64,000 nucleotides of DNA from positions 112,572,941 through 112,636,940 of the forward strand of contig NC_060246.1 in assembly GCF_921293095.1 (NCBI RefSeq), given 5' to 3'. This stretch comes from Ischnura elegans. Lineage: Eukaryota > Arthropoda > Insecta > Odonata > Coenagrionidae. The notes beneath the pieces are model-generated. The model did no database searches. It saw only the letters and a program-made list of their open reading frames with translations, and was not told the origin of the DNA. This document shows positions 47,157 to 58,794 of this stretch, in pieces (the stretch's first letter is position 1; each line of letters starts with the position of its first letter). Both the position numbers and the translations under genes were made by a program.

Positions 47157-48487
47157 CAAGGTTTGTGCCAAAAGTAATGAGCTTCATTTTTTTGCCACGC
47201 GACTGTGCAACGCCACCTGCGCGACTGATTGGAAGTAGTGGGGGGGACTTTAAGCTTGTCAGCGACACCTCGTTCAGTTGCATACGAGCTTTTGGAGCGG
47301 TAGGACATCTTTTTTAGTAAACCTCCGCGCAGTGTCTCGTCGTGGTTAGGATGGAGAGAACTTTGGAGCAACGCTATGCGATAAAGTTTTGCGTCAAACT
47401 TCAAAAGACGGCGAAGGAAACATTTTATTTGCTCACTGAGGCCTTCAAGGATGATTGCTTGTCGTACTCGCAGGTCAAAAAGTGGCACAAGTCGTTCAAG
47501 GAAGGCCGGGAAGAAGTGGCCGATGAGGCCCGTTCTGGGCGTCCATCAACATCGCGAACGGGCGATAATGTCACCCGTGTGCGAGATTTACTGAACAAAG
47601 ACCGCCTGATGAGTGCTCGTTTGATGGCAGAAAAATTAAATTTGAAAAATTAAATTTTTCCGAAAACAGATGTTCATCAAATTGTTTCAGAAGACTTATG
47701 CGTAAGACTCCATGCGTAAGATTTGCGCGAAACTTGTGCCAAAAGTCTAGTCCGACGCTCAAAAACAGCAGCGCGTGGAAGTGTGCAACGAGCTGCTTGA
47801 ACTCTGCGAGGAGGATCCAAATTTCCTTGACAACGTCATCACAAAAGATGAGTCGCGGATCTTTGAATACGATCCGAAGACGAAAAAACAGAGTGCGGAG
47901 TGGCACACGACCTCGTCACCGCGTCAGAAGAAAGCAAGAATGAGCAAGTCCCGCATCAAGTCCATGGTCATCGTGTTCTTCGACGCTAAGGGAATCGTGC
48001 ACTACGAGTTTGTACCACCTGGGCAGAACGTCAACAAGAACTTCTACAAAGAAGTTCTTAAAAGACTCAATCACAGAGTTACCCGCGTCCGGCCAGAGAT
48101 CCAGTCGTCATGGAGACTCCACCATGACAACGCGCCGAGTCACACCGCCTTCGTAGTCAACTCCTATCTGACCCGGATCGGTGTTTCAACGGTGCCACGG
48201 CCCCCCGATGAAGCCCCGGCAGACTTCTTCTTGTTTCCTAGGGTGAAAAGGGAGCTGAAAGGAAAGCATCTGGAGACCCTAGATAACATTTAAAAAACCA
48301 CGACGAGGTGCCTTAACAGCATTCCGCAAAGCGAGTTCCAGAGGGCCTACAATGCATGGAAAACACGTTGGAATAGATGTATAGACGCGGGAGGAGACTA
48401 TTTTGAAGAGTATTAAGTTGCATTATATGTTTGATCAATAAATCTATTTTTTTGAAAAAAGGCTCATTACTTTTGGGACAAACACTG
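47157..48487 (+). mobile_element. Full-length but inactive mariner element
   Basis: The inverted ends (CAAGGTTTGTGCC and its partner CAGTGTTTGTCCC read inward, then AAAAGTAATGAGC on both) differ at three of 26 positions. TA flanks lie at 47155-47156 and 48488-48489. The length is 1331 bp, standard for mariner. It lies 33 bp from the tail of the LINE at 48521. Confidence 0.93.
47351..48416 (+). pseudogene. Mariner transposase, disrupted
   Basis: The N-terminal part (MERTLEQRYAIKFCVKLQK to about 47640) holds the helix-turn-helix region and GRPSTSRTGDNVTRVRDLL. The frame changes between about 47640 and 47712. From 47712 it reads MRKICAKLVPKV, then a TAG at 47748, then a long frame to a TAA at 48291, and the reading continues in the same frame to a natural stop at 48414-48416. 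Catalytic aspartates remain in TKDESRIF, LHHDNAPSHT and APADFFLFP. The usual YSP before the third site is missing, so the spacing between the last two aspartates is 31 where 34 is normal. The protein would be inactive. Confidence 0.9.
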
Positions 48488-48520
48488 TATTAGCGACATT
48501 AAGAAGTTCAAATTCGAAGG

Positions 48521-49645
48521 TACATCTACATCTACATCTACATAATACCCTGCGAGCCACCTCTAGGGTGTTTGGCAGGGGGTGATCAATCACCAGCATG
48601 CAGCATGCATTTGGACTCCCACATGCACACCACACCGTCCAAAAAACGTCCCGTATAATAACAAACTATACTACTATATGCTGTTAGAAATAGAATATAG
48701 AATAGAATTTCAGAAACATGCATTAAGTTTTACATAGGTTAGTAGGCTACACTACAAGTCATGCAATCTATTTACGAGTTCTATTGCTGCCGTTATAATC
48801 TCTTATTGATCGTGGAAAAAATGACATTCGGAATCTGTCTGTTCTACAATCTATCTCTCTTATTTTATTTATATGATCTGATTTTCCGTAGTACGTTGGC
48901 GTCCGCAAGATATGGTTAACTTCGTCAGAAAAGACACTGCTCTTGAGTCTATTTTTCAATCTACGGTTCGACAGAGATTCCCATCCGAGTTTATCTAAGA
49001 GGTCAGTTACACTAACATGACTATCGTAACGACCTTTCACATACCTGGCAGCTCTTCTTTGCACGCGTTCTAACTCTGTTATTAAGCCTTTTTCATGAGG
49101 GTCCCAAACACTGGCAGCGTATTCCAAATGTGGTCTAACGAGGGAAAAGTAGCTAATTTCTCTCACTTTGTCGTCGCACTTTCCTAATATTCTTTTAACA
49201 AAACCAATTTTACGATTAGCTTGACCGGTTATTTCTCGAATATGTTTATTCCACGATAGATCATTATTGAGTCTAACGCCTAGATATTTCACGGATTCAA
49301 CTGCATTTAATTGGGTGCCTCGAATGATATAGTTACGCTGTAGGGAGTAATTCTTCTTCCAGAAATTCATTACGACGCATTTTTCCAAATTTAATTCCAA
49401 CTGCCAAGCATCGCACCAAGCTTGGATAGCAGCAAGGTCATTCGTTAGTTCATCCATATCTTTGCTGGAACGGATTTCTCTGTAAACTACAGCGTCGTCT
49501 GCAAATAATCGTAACTTCTGTGTACTACTTCGCCAATGTCGTTTATATAAAGAAGGAATAGGAGTGGGCCAATGACACTACCCTGAGGAACGCCAGAAGT
49601 GACTCTAACCTCATTGGAGACTGGAGGTAGTAGGAATGAATATAT
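48521..49645 (-). mobile_element. 5'-truncated CR1/Jockey-type LINE with RT fragment
   Basis: The minus strand starts within the reverse transcriptase ([20 protein letters not shown], then [12 protein letters not shown]) and reaches FADDAVVYR with the catalytic DD. A one-base loss near 49515 separates the two blocks. From 49457 a clean 229-codon frame follows (MDELTNDLAAIQAWCDAWQL, thumb segment VKYLGVRLNNDLSW, SVWDPHEKGLITELERVQRR) to 48768. The 3' UTR ends in repeated ACATCT read on the plus strand at 48521-48542. It was inserted as a truncated copy. Confidence 0.85.
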
Positions 49646-50799
49646 CACCAGCGCCAAACGTTGATATAACTGATCGCAGGCAAAGACTGTGGTTACAGTT
49701 TTCTTTGTTTCAAGTTTTTGACTTTATGAGAGATCAATGGTGAGCGAAAAGTCTAGCATAATATCTCATGAAGAAGAGGAAATTGTAATATTTCTCTGGA
49801 GTAGTCGTCACGTTTTTCTTATTGTGCCTTTTATATAATGAAGCGCATTATTGGTTCTCCGGAGACTTTTGCCTTTTCATAACTTACTAGAAATAGTTTT
49901 TTTATCTGCTGCTATTTAGCAGTCAACTACCACTTGTAAACAAGGCTTTATTGTTCATCCTCTGTTTCATGGCCTGTTCCACATCTGAAAATGTATCTGC
50001 ATTCTATCAATCTCCAGCTATCTGCAGAATATTAAAAAAGCAAGCATATAGATTATCTAAAATTTCATGAAACTCAAATGGGTTGAATGAGAAGCATAGG
50101 AGACAGGATGGCTTTTAGATTACACGATTTGGGTAGGTCAAGTAATTGAAGAAAAGCGAGTTCATCGGTCATCCTTAGAACAATAACTAGATTTTTCTAA
50201 AAAAAATTCCATACGTGGTTAAAATGTTGGTAGTTGTAATATACACAAACTGGGGGTAAACTTTTCCGGAGTCACCTGCATGTTATTGTTGACGTCGGTT
50301 AAAAATGATTTCAATTTAAGGGTGGTAATCATAATACAAACTCTTTGGTTTGATCTATCTGAAACCGTAAGAGTTGTTCTATAGCTGTACTACTGTTTGT
50401 GGTGTAGCAAGAGAAGATGAAATGTTCAGTTTTTTTTGCTTTCAAATTCGCTTTCCGAGAACTCGCTTGTCAGCTGTGATTATCTAATCGCCTATGAAGT
50501 GAATAAAACCACTAGTTTATCCTATGTGAGCGGAGGATGAGAATTCCATATGGGTACTCCAGGAGTCAAAGGTGGTGACATAGAGCTGGAGGGGGAGGGA
50601 CGGAGGCGTGGGAGATAGAGAGAAAGCGCAGATGAGAGAAGGAAGTTGATAAATATGTACTACAAAGCAGGAGATATTCCCGAGATTACATCCCGTCAAC
50701 GCTTTCTGACTTCCGCCTGGCATTTCGATTCATAACAATCGTTGCGCAACAGACTTGTCGAAGAGCCAGCGACTTTTGCAATCGAGTAAAGGGAGTGCA
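49646..50799. other. Intergenic stretch
   Basis: No supported feature. The minus frame at 50517-50723 is not recognised. Confidence 0.4.
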
Positions 50800-51435
50800 C
50801 CACCTTTGTGATGAATTTCCAAGAGTTTAACAATGTAGGAATCACCAAACGTACCCTTGATTTATTTACTCACACCACGTTTGAATGGATATACAAAAAA
50901 CTTGCATCGCTGACGGCAGTGTGATCCGAGTTTCAAGCTTCAAATAAATAGGGAATTTATAAGCGTGATGATAAAGTTTATCCATTCCATAACTTTTCAT
51001 TGAAATTCTCGCGAGTAGAAATACTTTATTGCAAATATTGAGGATAAATGGATGCTTTCACCGTCGCGTTGCGGGCATTTTTGAAGACCGATTGAAAGCG
51101 AACGAAGTGGTAGTAATAATCCTGCTTCTACGCAAGGAGGCTACATCGAAAAAATCCCATTCCATTCCGTAGTAGGTTGATTGTTGTTGCCTTTTCGGGG
51201 ACATTACAATTGGTTTCTGAATATGTCCGCAGCGCGTGAATAAGTGCAATCTCGTTTGTGTACTCGCAAGGAATAATGTCGAAAAGTTATGCAATTTGTG
51301 CATTATGTGATCAGAAGTATATATTTCGGTTAACAACTCGAATTATAGCTTATTTTCCATCAAAGTCGCATAACTCTGCTCGACAGTGACTTTTGTAAAC
51401 CCCTTCAAATGCGTAGTGGGTGACGACAATTTTGG
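50800..51435. repeat. Fold-back repeat family: two arms in head-to-head orientation
   Basis: The left part (50800-51165, plus orientation) and right part (about 51180-51435, minus orientation) are diverged inverted copies of the same sequence. Landmarks are GACATTTTTGAAAACCGATT-like on one side and ATCGGTTTTCAAAAATGTCC-like on the other. Together they form a fold-back structure of about 0.6 kb. Confidence 0.55.
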
Positions 51436-51529
51436 CGGCCGACTGCAGAATCCTCTTATTCTGATATTCGTGCGTCTGCGGGACGAACTTGGGCCTCATC
51501 CACGCAGATCCTCTTAGCCACGAGTGTTA

Positions 51530-51870
51530 GAAAAGGGGATTGTCATGTAGGCCTCTAAATGTGTTGTCACCCACCGCGCATTTAAATGGGTTTACGAAAG
51601 TCTCCATTCGCGTCGCTGACGAACAAATTGATCTAAGTTTCTTGGGGAAATAAGGTGAAATCAGCGGATTTAACCGAAATCTATCTACATGATGATGTGA
51701 TCTATCAAATTCATGACGTTTCAATGCTCTTCCTCGCAATTACAAACATTATAATGAGAAATATTGGGAAACAAACGGATCGCATTGCACTCATCACCCC
51801 GCCGCGGACATTTTTGAAAATAGATTAAAATGCGACCGAAGTGGCAACAGAAATCAGCCTTCAATGGGAT
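51530..51870 (+). repeat. Fold-back repeat family, plus-orientation copy
   Basis: Key blocks are GTTGTCACCCACCGCGCATT, GTCGCTGACGAACAA, TTCTTGGGGAAATAAGG, CCGCCGCGGACATTTTTGAA and AATGCGACCGAAGTGGCAAC. The same blocks recur in order at 55950-56260 and 57855-58135 and inverted at 36690 and 63270. Confidence 0.65.
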
Positions 51871-51889
51871 GGAATTGGGACTCCTCTAT

Positions 51890-52140
51890 GCAGTCCCCTT
51901 GCGCTTATAGCACTACCGTGTGAGGAATTTCTTTCCGCATCGGCTGCAGACCGCTGCTGGTGGGTTGAATGAAAGCCTTTGTCGCTTGAGGCATCACGGT
52001 CGACCGCTGACACCTGTGCGTGTGTTGTTTGTGCTGCTCTTTCCCTTTCTCTCTCCTTGGGACAGCAAGTGCCTTTCATTCTCGTCCCACTCTCTTCTCG
52101 GGCGATGTGGGAAAGCGAAAACACTCACCCATAGGGATAC
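51890..52140. promoter_or_regulatory. Moderately GC-rich island
   Basis: The local composition resembles the other islands. No ATG-donor combination or domain is recognisable. It lies directly next to a fold-back repeat arm. Confidence 0.25.
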
Positions 52141-52283
52141 GTGAAGCAGTTCAATTACTGATATTTTAGACAATTTTTGGTGGATGTTTTGCTACGGTGA
52201 TTTTCATCTTTTCGCGTGTTGTGCGGTGGATATTGAAGGGACCAATTGAGATAAAATACATGGAAATTGCATGATAGAATACA

Positions 52284-52640
52284 ATGGACAGTTGCATCAA
52301 AAATTTTACAAAAAGTCTTGTTTTCCGTTTCCTCTTTGTTTTTCGTTTTCTCATTTGTGCATTTCACGTTGGTTTAGGGGCAATTTTTTTAAAAGCGCAA
52401 TCCCTTCTGGCGAACGTACCGGTAGGAAATTGCAGGTACTCGTTCACTTGCAAACTAGATACGCTCCGAGTGCTTGGTTGTGTGAGGGATTGGTCATCAG
52501 TTGGAAATGACTTACGCTGGTACATATTACATTTTTACCAGAAGCCAAAATATAACCTTAAAGTTGCTGTGCCGGCTGACATAGAATCACTGCGTGAAGA
52601 ACACATGCCAATAGCGCTCGATCTTTTGATGAAACTATGA
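52284..52640 (+). CDS. Hypothetical 118-aa open frame
   Basis: It starts MDSCIKNFTKSLVFRFLFVF with a hydrophobic run that could act as a signal or membrane segment, and its C-terminal part (LRWYILHFYQKPKYNLKVAV, PADIESLREEH) is protein-like. No known family. It lies just left of the hAT-like element at 52706. It may be chance or a relic. Confidence 0.2.
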   Translation: MDSCIKNFTKSLVFRFLFVFRFLICAFHVGLGAIFLKAQSLLANVPVGNCRYSFTCKLDTLRVLGCVRDWSSVGNDLRWYILHFYQKPKYNLKVAVPADIESLREEHMPIALDLLMKL

Positions 52641-52705
52641 TAAAAACATTATCACTGGTAAATTAAATCAAAATTGCCAAAAAAATCGCTGCTGAGAATA
52701 ATTTT

Positions 52706-53352
52706 CAGGGTTTCCACTCAGGGTTTCCACTCAACTGTGAAAACCTTAAAACCGTGAAATAGCCGTGAATTTTGTCTACCGCGAGTAAAACCTGGAAAAA
52801 GCCGCGAATTTCGTCGTAAAACCTTAAAAATCTCTCAAACTTAATTGTAAAACTACGATTGACCGATAGAAAGAATGATCGATATGTCGATCATGTTTCA
52901 AGGTCTGTAGTCACTCGCAGACACTGTCTTTGCATTTATCTGCACACCTGTATTCGAAGCGCAAATATTGGGCTGTTTGCCGGGACGACACTTCGACCTA
53001 AAACCTGTGATTGGAAGACCGGTAACCAAAGTGTCATTAAACCCTGGCGAAAAATCAGATACCTTCCTGCCACCCTACTACTTCCATTTACCCACTCACA
53101 ACCTTTATCCGGCCCTGAATTTTGCTAACGATAGGTGATTTCATAAGAGATATTAACTTCATTGCTGCGTTTGCATTCACAGCGTCTGTTGCGTTTAGTA
53201 AGTTTTTAGTTGACGTGCGGCTGGTGATTGTTATGTGATCAAATATATCCGACTAAAATGGCTCGTTAACGGACCGTGAATTTGAAGACATTTAGACCGT
53301 GAAAACTGGGAAAAACCGTGAATTTTATAATTTAGTGAGTGTGGGAGCCCTG
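52706..53352. mobile_element. ~647 bp hAT-like element (CAGGGTTTCCACTC ends)
   Basis: The left end CAGGGTTTCCACTCA and right end TGAGTGTGGGAGCCCTG are inverted partners. The left end carries a 13 bp internal duplication. Subterminal repeats of CCGTGAATTTT type occur on both sides. A clean 8 bp duplication is not visible; the flanks share AATTTT only. No transposase is encoded. Confidence 0.65.
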
Positions 53353-55346
53353 AATTTTGTAATAGAAACCAATTTCCGCTTTATGCGTGCGATTGCCGTG
53401 GACGCTTCAAGAAGAAATTTTTGGAATATTTCAAGCATTTTTTTTTTTCAAAAATAAAATTCGTTTGTAATTGCCGGTGGTCGAAAGGCCGTCTTTCGCT
53501 GTGAATATCTCGAGAAGTAGGCGATGGATTGAAAAAAATACAGGTATTTATTTTTAGGACTATCATAATGATAAATTTAAAACTAGTGAACAAGTCCATT
53601 ATTACTTCTCCTTCTACTTTACACAATTACGAGTTCAGGGATCGTTCGAAATCTTCCTTCTGGTATAGTGACAAATTCATACTGTGTGATTTTCCAAGCA
53701 TATTGTGTCGTTCTCTGTTTTACATTTTTATCCTGTCCTTGGTGGTCTCGTAGTTCTTTGTGCTCGTGGAAATGTATTGGCAACGACAATGCATGTCTGC
53801 TCGAGGTCGAAATCGAGTCGGTGCTTGCATATCTAGTATGAAGAAGGCTCGGGGCAGTTAAACACACATTTTTCAGCACTAGATGAATGGATTAATATTA
53901 CGAGCACCATTCAAGTGATAAAGCGTGTTAGCATTTGAGTGAACGTTACTAATTGGAAGACAATGTGGGATAATCAGTGCTCGTTGTTCCTTTTGAGGCG
54001 ACTGATTTCTTAGTAGTAGGCAATCTTTGCCAGATTATTTTCATTAACTTTATACAGTTCTTTTGAATTTCTCGTACATAAAAGTCAGTTGGTTAAACCC
54101 AGCTTTCCGCTATCTTCATCTGAGGCTAATCAATTTGCACCGATATATTTCTGCTTTTTTCAGGTTCAACTTATTTGCTACTTTTAATTCTTTCGATTCG
54201 TTCGCTGTACTTACTTTACTTTCCGAGAAACTCTTCAAGAAGCCCTCTTTCTTAATGTCTATATTAGAATGTAGGCAAGCGGTTTATGCTTTAGGAGAGA
54301 AATAAATATTTAAATGCCAAATAGAATCGTTAACTTCCTTGTTTTAATCATTGAAATCCATTGTGTACATCGCTGTTTACCTTTATTGAATATTTACGCG
54401 AATTGTACCTTCTGTACGTTTGTTATTGCATCTCCTTTTAAGGATTCCGTAATTTTTCAAAATATTTTCCTCGGTACTATATATCGTTTTTTGTTTTGCA
54501 AGGTAAGAGAGAGCATTTTGAAATTTGGCTCACTTATATTGTTGGCAGTGGCTTCTGTTTTTCGTTTGTTCAAATGGCTGGTGTGGCCATTGTATTTTAA
54601 GACAAGACTTTTTACGCTTGCTTTCTTTTACGATGTTTACCACAAGAGTCGTGATAAAAATCTTCGTATTTTTTGCGATCATCGGCACTCGACGCACTTA
54701 CAAGCCAAGGAAAGTGATTAAAATATCATGTATCTCCTTTTAAAGATTTACAGTCTGCCGCCGATAAATGAATTTCAGTGCGACGTTGGGGAGTGCATAT
54801 CAGCATGTCGTGGATAGCTTTTGAAGAAGAGGGGTAATTGTAATTCAATCTTTTTAGAGATTTTGTGAAAAAGATAGGTAAAAAAACATCTCAGGACATG
54901 AGCAATTACATGTTCCCCTTTCGTAGAACCCCTGACAAAAATGTTGCTATAAAATAAAAAGGAAATTCTTGTACTTGAGCTGCAAGGTTTTACAACACAC
55001 GACCTGATTTTCGATTTTGGTTATCCACATCATCAGGTCAACCTGCTGGCCAGCCAACGATGGGGCTAATAAAACCTAATGACATTAGTAAAAGTTTTCT
55101 TTAACATTTTCTATCGATGAGACGCCTCCAAGTAAACTAGACGAAATTGAGTAAACTTTTATCAGTGTTCAAGAAGATATTGTATCAAATTATAAAAATG
55201 AGTATAATAATACAAAACTAATGTTGAGAATTATCTATCGTTTCAGTATTTATTTTGTGAATTTTTTTTTTTAACTTTCACTGTGAAATATAACTTACTT
55301 TGTATCCACCCCTTTCATTTCTTAACCAACCCGGGTTCCAACACAG
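53353..55346. other. AT-rich stretch, nothing firmly identified
   Basis: The 135-codon frame at 54314-54721 is rich in F, L and I because of the local base composition and is not recognised. Confidence 0.4.
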
Positions 55347-55871
55347 TTGCATTGCCGTCATCTGAGTAAGAATGATTTCCCCACTTCTGTGTTGAAACCC
55401 GATCGGTTTATATATAATGATGAGTTGAAAATGGCAGCAAAAAAAAGCGTCGAACCTTTGGCAATGCTGTGTGCCGGGCGTGTTGGAATGCGTGGAGCGT
55501 GTTTCTTTGTCCGCTCCAGCTGTTGCTCTTTTGAGACGCGTTCGTTTTCCGCCTTCCTTGGTCGGATCAGCTGAGAGAGCGGCCGGTGAGCGTCCTTGGT
55601 CGCATTGGGGCAGCCCACGTTGAGGCCGCAGTCGTCGACTCTTCTCTGTTGTTGGGAGAGGGGAGGGTTGGCTGGACGCGTGAAGGACTCTCCGCCCTTT
55701 GAAAGGGGAGGAGGAGGAGGCATCCGGAGAGGAAAACATTCCCCCTCTTCTTCGCGTCTCAGAAGGAAAGACGAAAGCCCCAATCTCCACCTCCACCCTT
55801 GGATGACAGGGCGAGTCACCTTGCCTCTTCATCGCTCACTTTCGCCCTCGCCTTGTCTAAATAATTTGTAG
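55347..55871. promoter_or_regulatory. GC-rich island, candidate promoter or first exon
   Basis: A TATA-like TATATATAA lies near 55408-55416, followed by a CpG-rich tract. GCGGCCG then GTGAGCGTCC near 55583 is a possible donor. Frames are open on both strands (up to 184 codons on minus) but are low-complexity. No protein family is recognised. Confidence 0.35.
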
Positions 55872-55949
55872 ATTTTCGCCCCGCCATGAACTCCTAATAT
55901 TAATAATGTCATCAAGAATATTACAATAGAGATTTATCTGGTCAGTCTC

Positions 55950-56265
55950 TCAATGCGTAGTCACCTGCCGATAATTAAAAGAATCTACAGAAGTCGTCAC
56001 ACGCGTCGCTGCCGAGCATAGCGATCCAATTTTCTGGGGGAAATTAGCCATAATTAGAGCTCTTGACCGAAATTTATGCCTTATAATGATGAGATCTATC
56101 AAATACATAGGTACTCAGTGCCATGACTGGAGTTTGTAATGTAGTATAAATGAAATATCGAGAATAATGCTCCACTTAGCTCCAATATTGCCTACATTTT
56201 TGAAAACCCATTAAAATGCGCCCGAAGAAGCAACAAAAATCGTACTTCAATGAGGATACATTAGC
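55950..56265 (+). repeat. Fold-back repeat family, plus-orientation copy
   Basis: GAAGTCGTCACACGCGTCGC, GCGATCCAATTTTCTGGGGG and GCCTACATTTTTGAAAACCC, followed by AAAATGCGCCCGAAGAAGCA, match the copies at 51530 and 57855 in order. Confidence 0.6.
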
Positions 56266-57854
56266 CTTCTCTGTTATAATTTTTGGCTGTTTATAGCCCA
56301 TGAGGTAATTATGTACGTATGAAATCACATTTTAAAGCACTGGAGATAAAGAAAAGAATCACTTTATTCGGAGAATTAATAAAACTAGGAAATGTATTGA
56401 AGAATAATTCTATTTCATTGTTGAAAATGCCATTTTAAGCGAATGAAAGATAAAGTATGTAAACTTAACAACCCCTCCCTACTGTGAATGTGTAAATTTC
56501 TCTAGTCTGTGGCATAATACTTCGGTTTATGTCCCACCCTCACCTATTCAAACCTTTTTTCTGGTTGAAGCTCTCATTGAGTGATCAAATAACTAAATCT
56601 TCTGTTGGGCGAATTAAGCCGGTATATGTACCCGCTGTCGAGCAAAATAAATTTTTCTAGATTTTAACTCTTGGAGTAACCGAACGGATAACTTCACTCG
56701 CCGCAAGAAAAAATGTGCGTGAAAAGGGAGGAAAATGGAGACAATCTTTTGAAAAAGTTACAGTTAGTGTAAATGTTGTTATTCATTTCCATTCTCAGAA
56801 GTTTCGTCTGAGTACCTATATATCTATGACCTTGCTCTTCTATTGCATTACCGTATTGATTATTGCAATTCGATCATTTCTCCCCTGTTCTTGCATCCTC
56901 CGCCGCCTGTTTTACCATTGCTCTATCCGATTGCTTTGAAAAGTTCTGGATGTCAATAACCTCATTTATTAAGATCATCCTGGACTTTCGTCAACTTTAA
57001 CCGTTCTTGCTAACTACCATTTCTGTTCTTAATTTTTTTGTATTTTGTTTTAGGGTGCCTCGACAACTGAGGTCATTTGCATTCTGTTCTTAAATAGCTG
57101 TTACTGTCTCACATGCTAAAAAATCTATCTATCCACGCGTGCGCAATTCAATCGGGACCGTTAAATTCACAGTGATCATGCTGCATCTGCAACTGTATCA
57201 CCAACAAGTTTTTCCTCTTCGAAGAGGCTGTGTTGAAGTCTTCGTGAGTTTCTCGGTCATAAAGAAAAGTCTATGAATTTAAAATTTTCATTAATCATAT
57301 CAGAAATCAATCATCGTAATTGCTTCCAATGTGCCGCCTATATATATCCGTAACGTCTTCACTCACCCTGGTTCCAGGAGTCGCCAGTTGTTGCTTTAAA
57401 ATTTACCGATTCGATCCAGTTAAAATTTTTGAATATTACCCAAAGTCAAGGGTAAATGATAGTTATAGACCGTATTTTGCTCTGGATTGGGTTGAGATGC
57501 TCACGTTGGTCATACCATGGAAAAAATGAAGTTGGTTAGTAATGCCATGTCTGTGATGCGTAAAATTTGCTCGCTTTGACACGATATCTTCGGAACGTGA
57601 ATGTTACTTTCTTTGGTCCTGTCCTTATGTAGCTCCCGTGTATGGGCGGCCGATGGTAAAGTTTTATATTCTTATTTTCGGACTTCGGCCGATGAAGTTT
57701 TCATGGCAAGGTAAACTTCCTCGGTCAAAGGCCAACCTTTTTGGGGCAAGGCAGCGTTCAAGGTTTGGTCAGTAGAGCGGTTAATGTGCGTCGTAGCTTC
57801 TCGCACTGACCCTTCAAATTGTGCTTTGAATAGCGAAAACACGAGTATAGTAAT
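56266..57854. other. Intergenic stretch
   Basis: No supported gene. Short frames at 56715-56939 and 57320-57529 are not recognised. Confidence 0.4.
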
Positions 57855-58135
57855 TCTCTAGTAGGTCACTAGATGTGCTGTCACCAATCGTGCTTTTTAA
57901 TGTATTTACAGAAGTCGTAACTCGCGTCCCTGACGGGAAAGCGATCCAAGTGTCACGGCGAAATAAGTTGTGACGGGGGCCTAAATTTAGATTCGTGAAG
58001 ATACAATATATCGAATCGATAATATTAATACTGAGATTGAATAGATCGCTTTACATCCATAGCCCCGCTGCGAGAATTTATAAGAAAGATGGAAATGCGC
58101 TCTGGCAATATTTCCTTACAAATATATCGATTTGC
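57855..58135 (+). repeat. Fold-back repeat family, plus-orientation partial copy
   Basis: AGAAGTCGTAACTCGCGTCC, GCGATCCAAGTGTCACGGCG and the following GATCGC-to-CCGCTG block align with the other copies. The 3' arm is cut by the TIR element starting at 58148. Confidence 0.55.
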
Positions 58136-58147
58136 AAAATCTTAATA

Positions 58148-58794
58148 GGGTAGTTTCCTTCATCAAAGAAAACGATAGGCATGGATTGCGATTCGTTACC
58201 CACCATTAGTGTATTCATAATACACAAATTATTTGGTTTTAGAAATACCGGTTTAGACGAATGGCAAGGGTCAAATTTTATCCTCATTTGAAAAAGGCCA
58301 GATTGGCGCCCATGCGATTCCACTCCGCGTGACGTCACAGGGACCTAGTTTCTACACGAGAGGATAGGAGTTATACATCGTCTGAGGTTACCAATGCATG
58401 CATGAGGCACAGAGCTCAGGGAAACATGTCTTAATAATCACCTATTAAAACTGGCTAAGGTCGGAAAGTTTTCTTCGTTTGATAAGGTATTAATAAACCT
58501 TTAAGCCAAGCGCTACCATTCAGCAAGGTACTCAGCTATCCGCTAGCATCCTGCGTCCTATCAGCGCTCAGAGCCTCGATCAAGGTCACTTCACAAGGAG
58601 AGAGGGGGAACCAGAAATGCGTCGCACGGACTTTCCTACTTACGCGTCGCGTTTTTGCGCGCTTGAAAATTTTCACTTTTCATTTAATCGCGAAAAATAG
58701 ATATCGTCATTTAAAAATCTAAAAGCGCAAAATACGTACTCCAGGAGTAATAATCTTTCGATTTAGGCAATAAAAAAATAATAGGAAACCACCC
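58148..58794 (+). mobile_element. ~647 bp non-autonomous TIR element, copy 3
   Basis: The same terminal repeats and interior as 7283-7896 (AATAGGGTAGTTTCC ... GGAAACCACCCTATT), with small insertions. It has no coding content. It lies at the truncated edge of a fold-back repeat, so it may have inserted there. Confidence 0.75.

Noticed and set aside
52859-53128. 89-codon frame as a transposase
   Set aside because: It lies inside the CAGGG-ended element but has no hAT motif. It is most likely chance in a non-autonomous element.
54314-54721. 135-codon hydrophobic open frame
   Set aside because: Phe, Leu and Ile richness follows from T-rich DNA. There is no homology, no clear membrane topology and no supporting gene structure.
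55278-55832. 184-codon minus-strand open frame
   Set aside because: It lies in the GC-rich island where frames are open on several strands at once, is low in complexity and has no domain.
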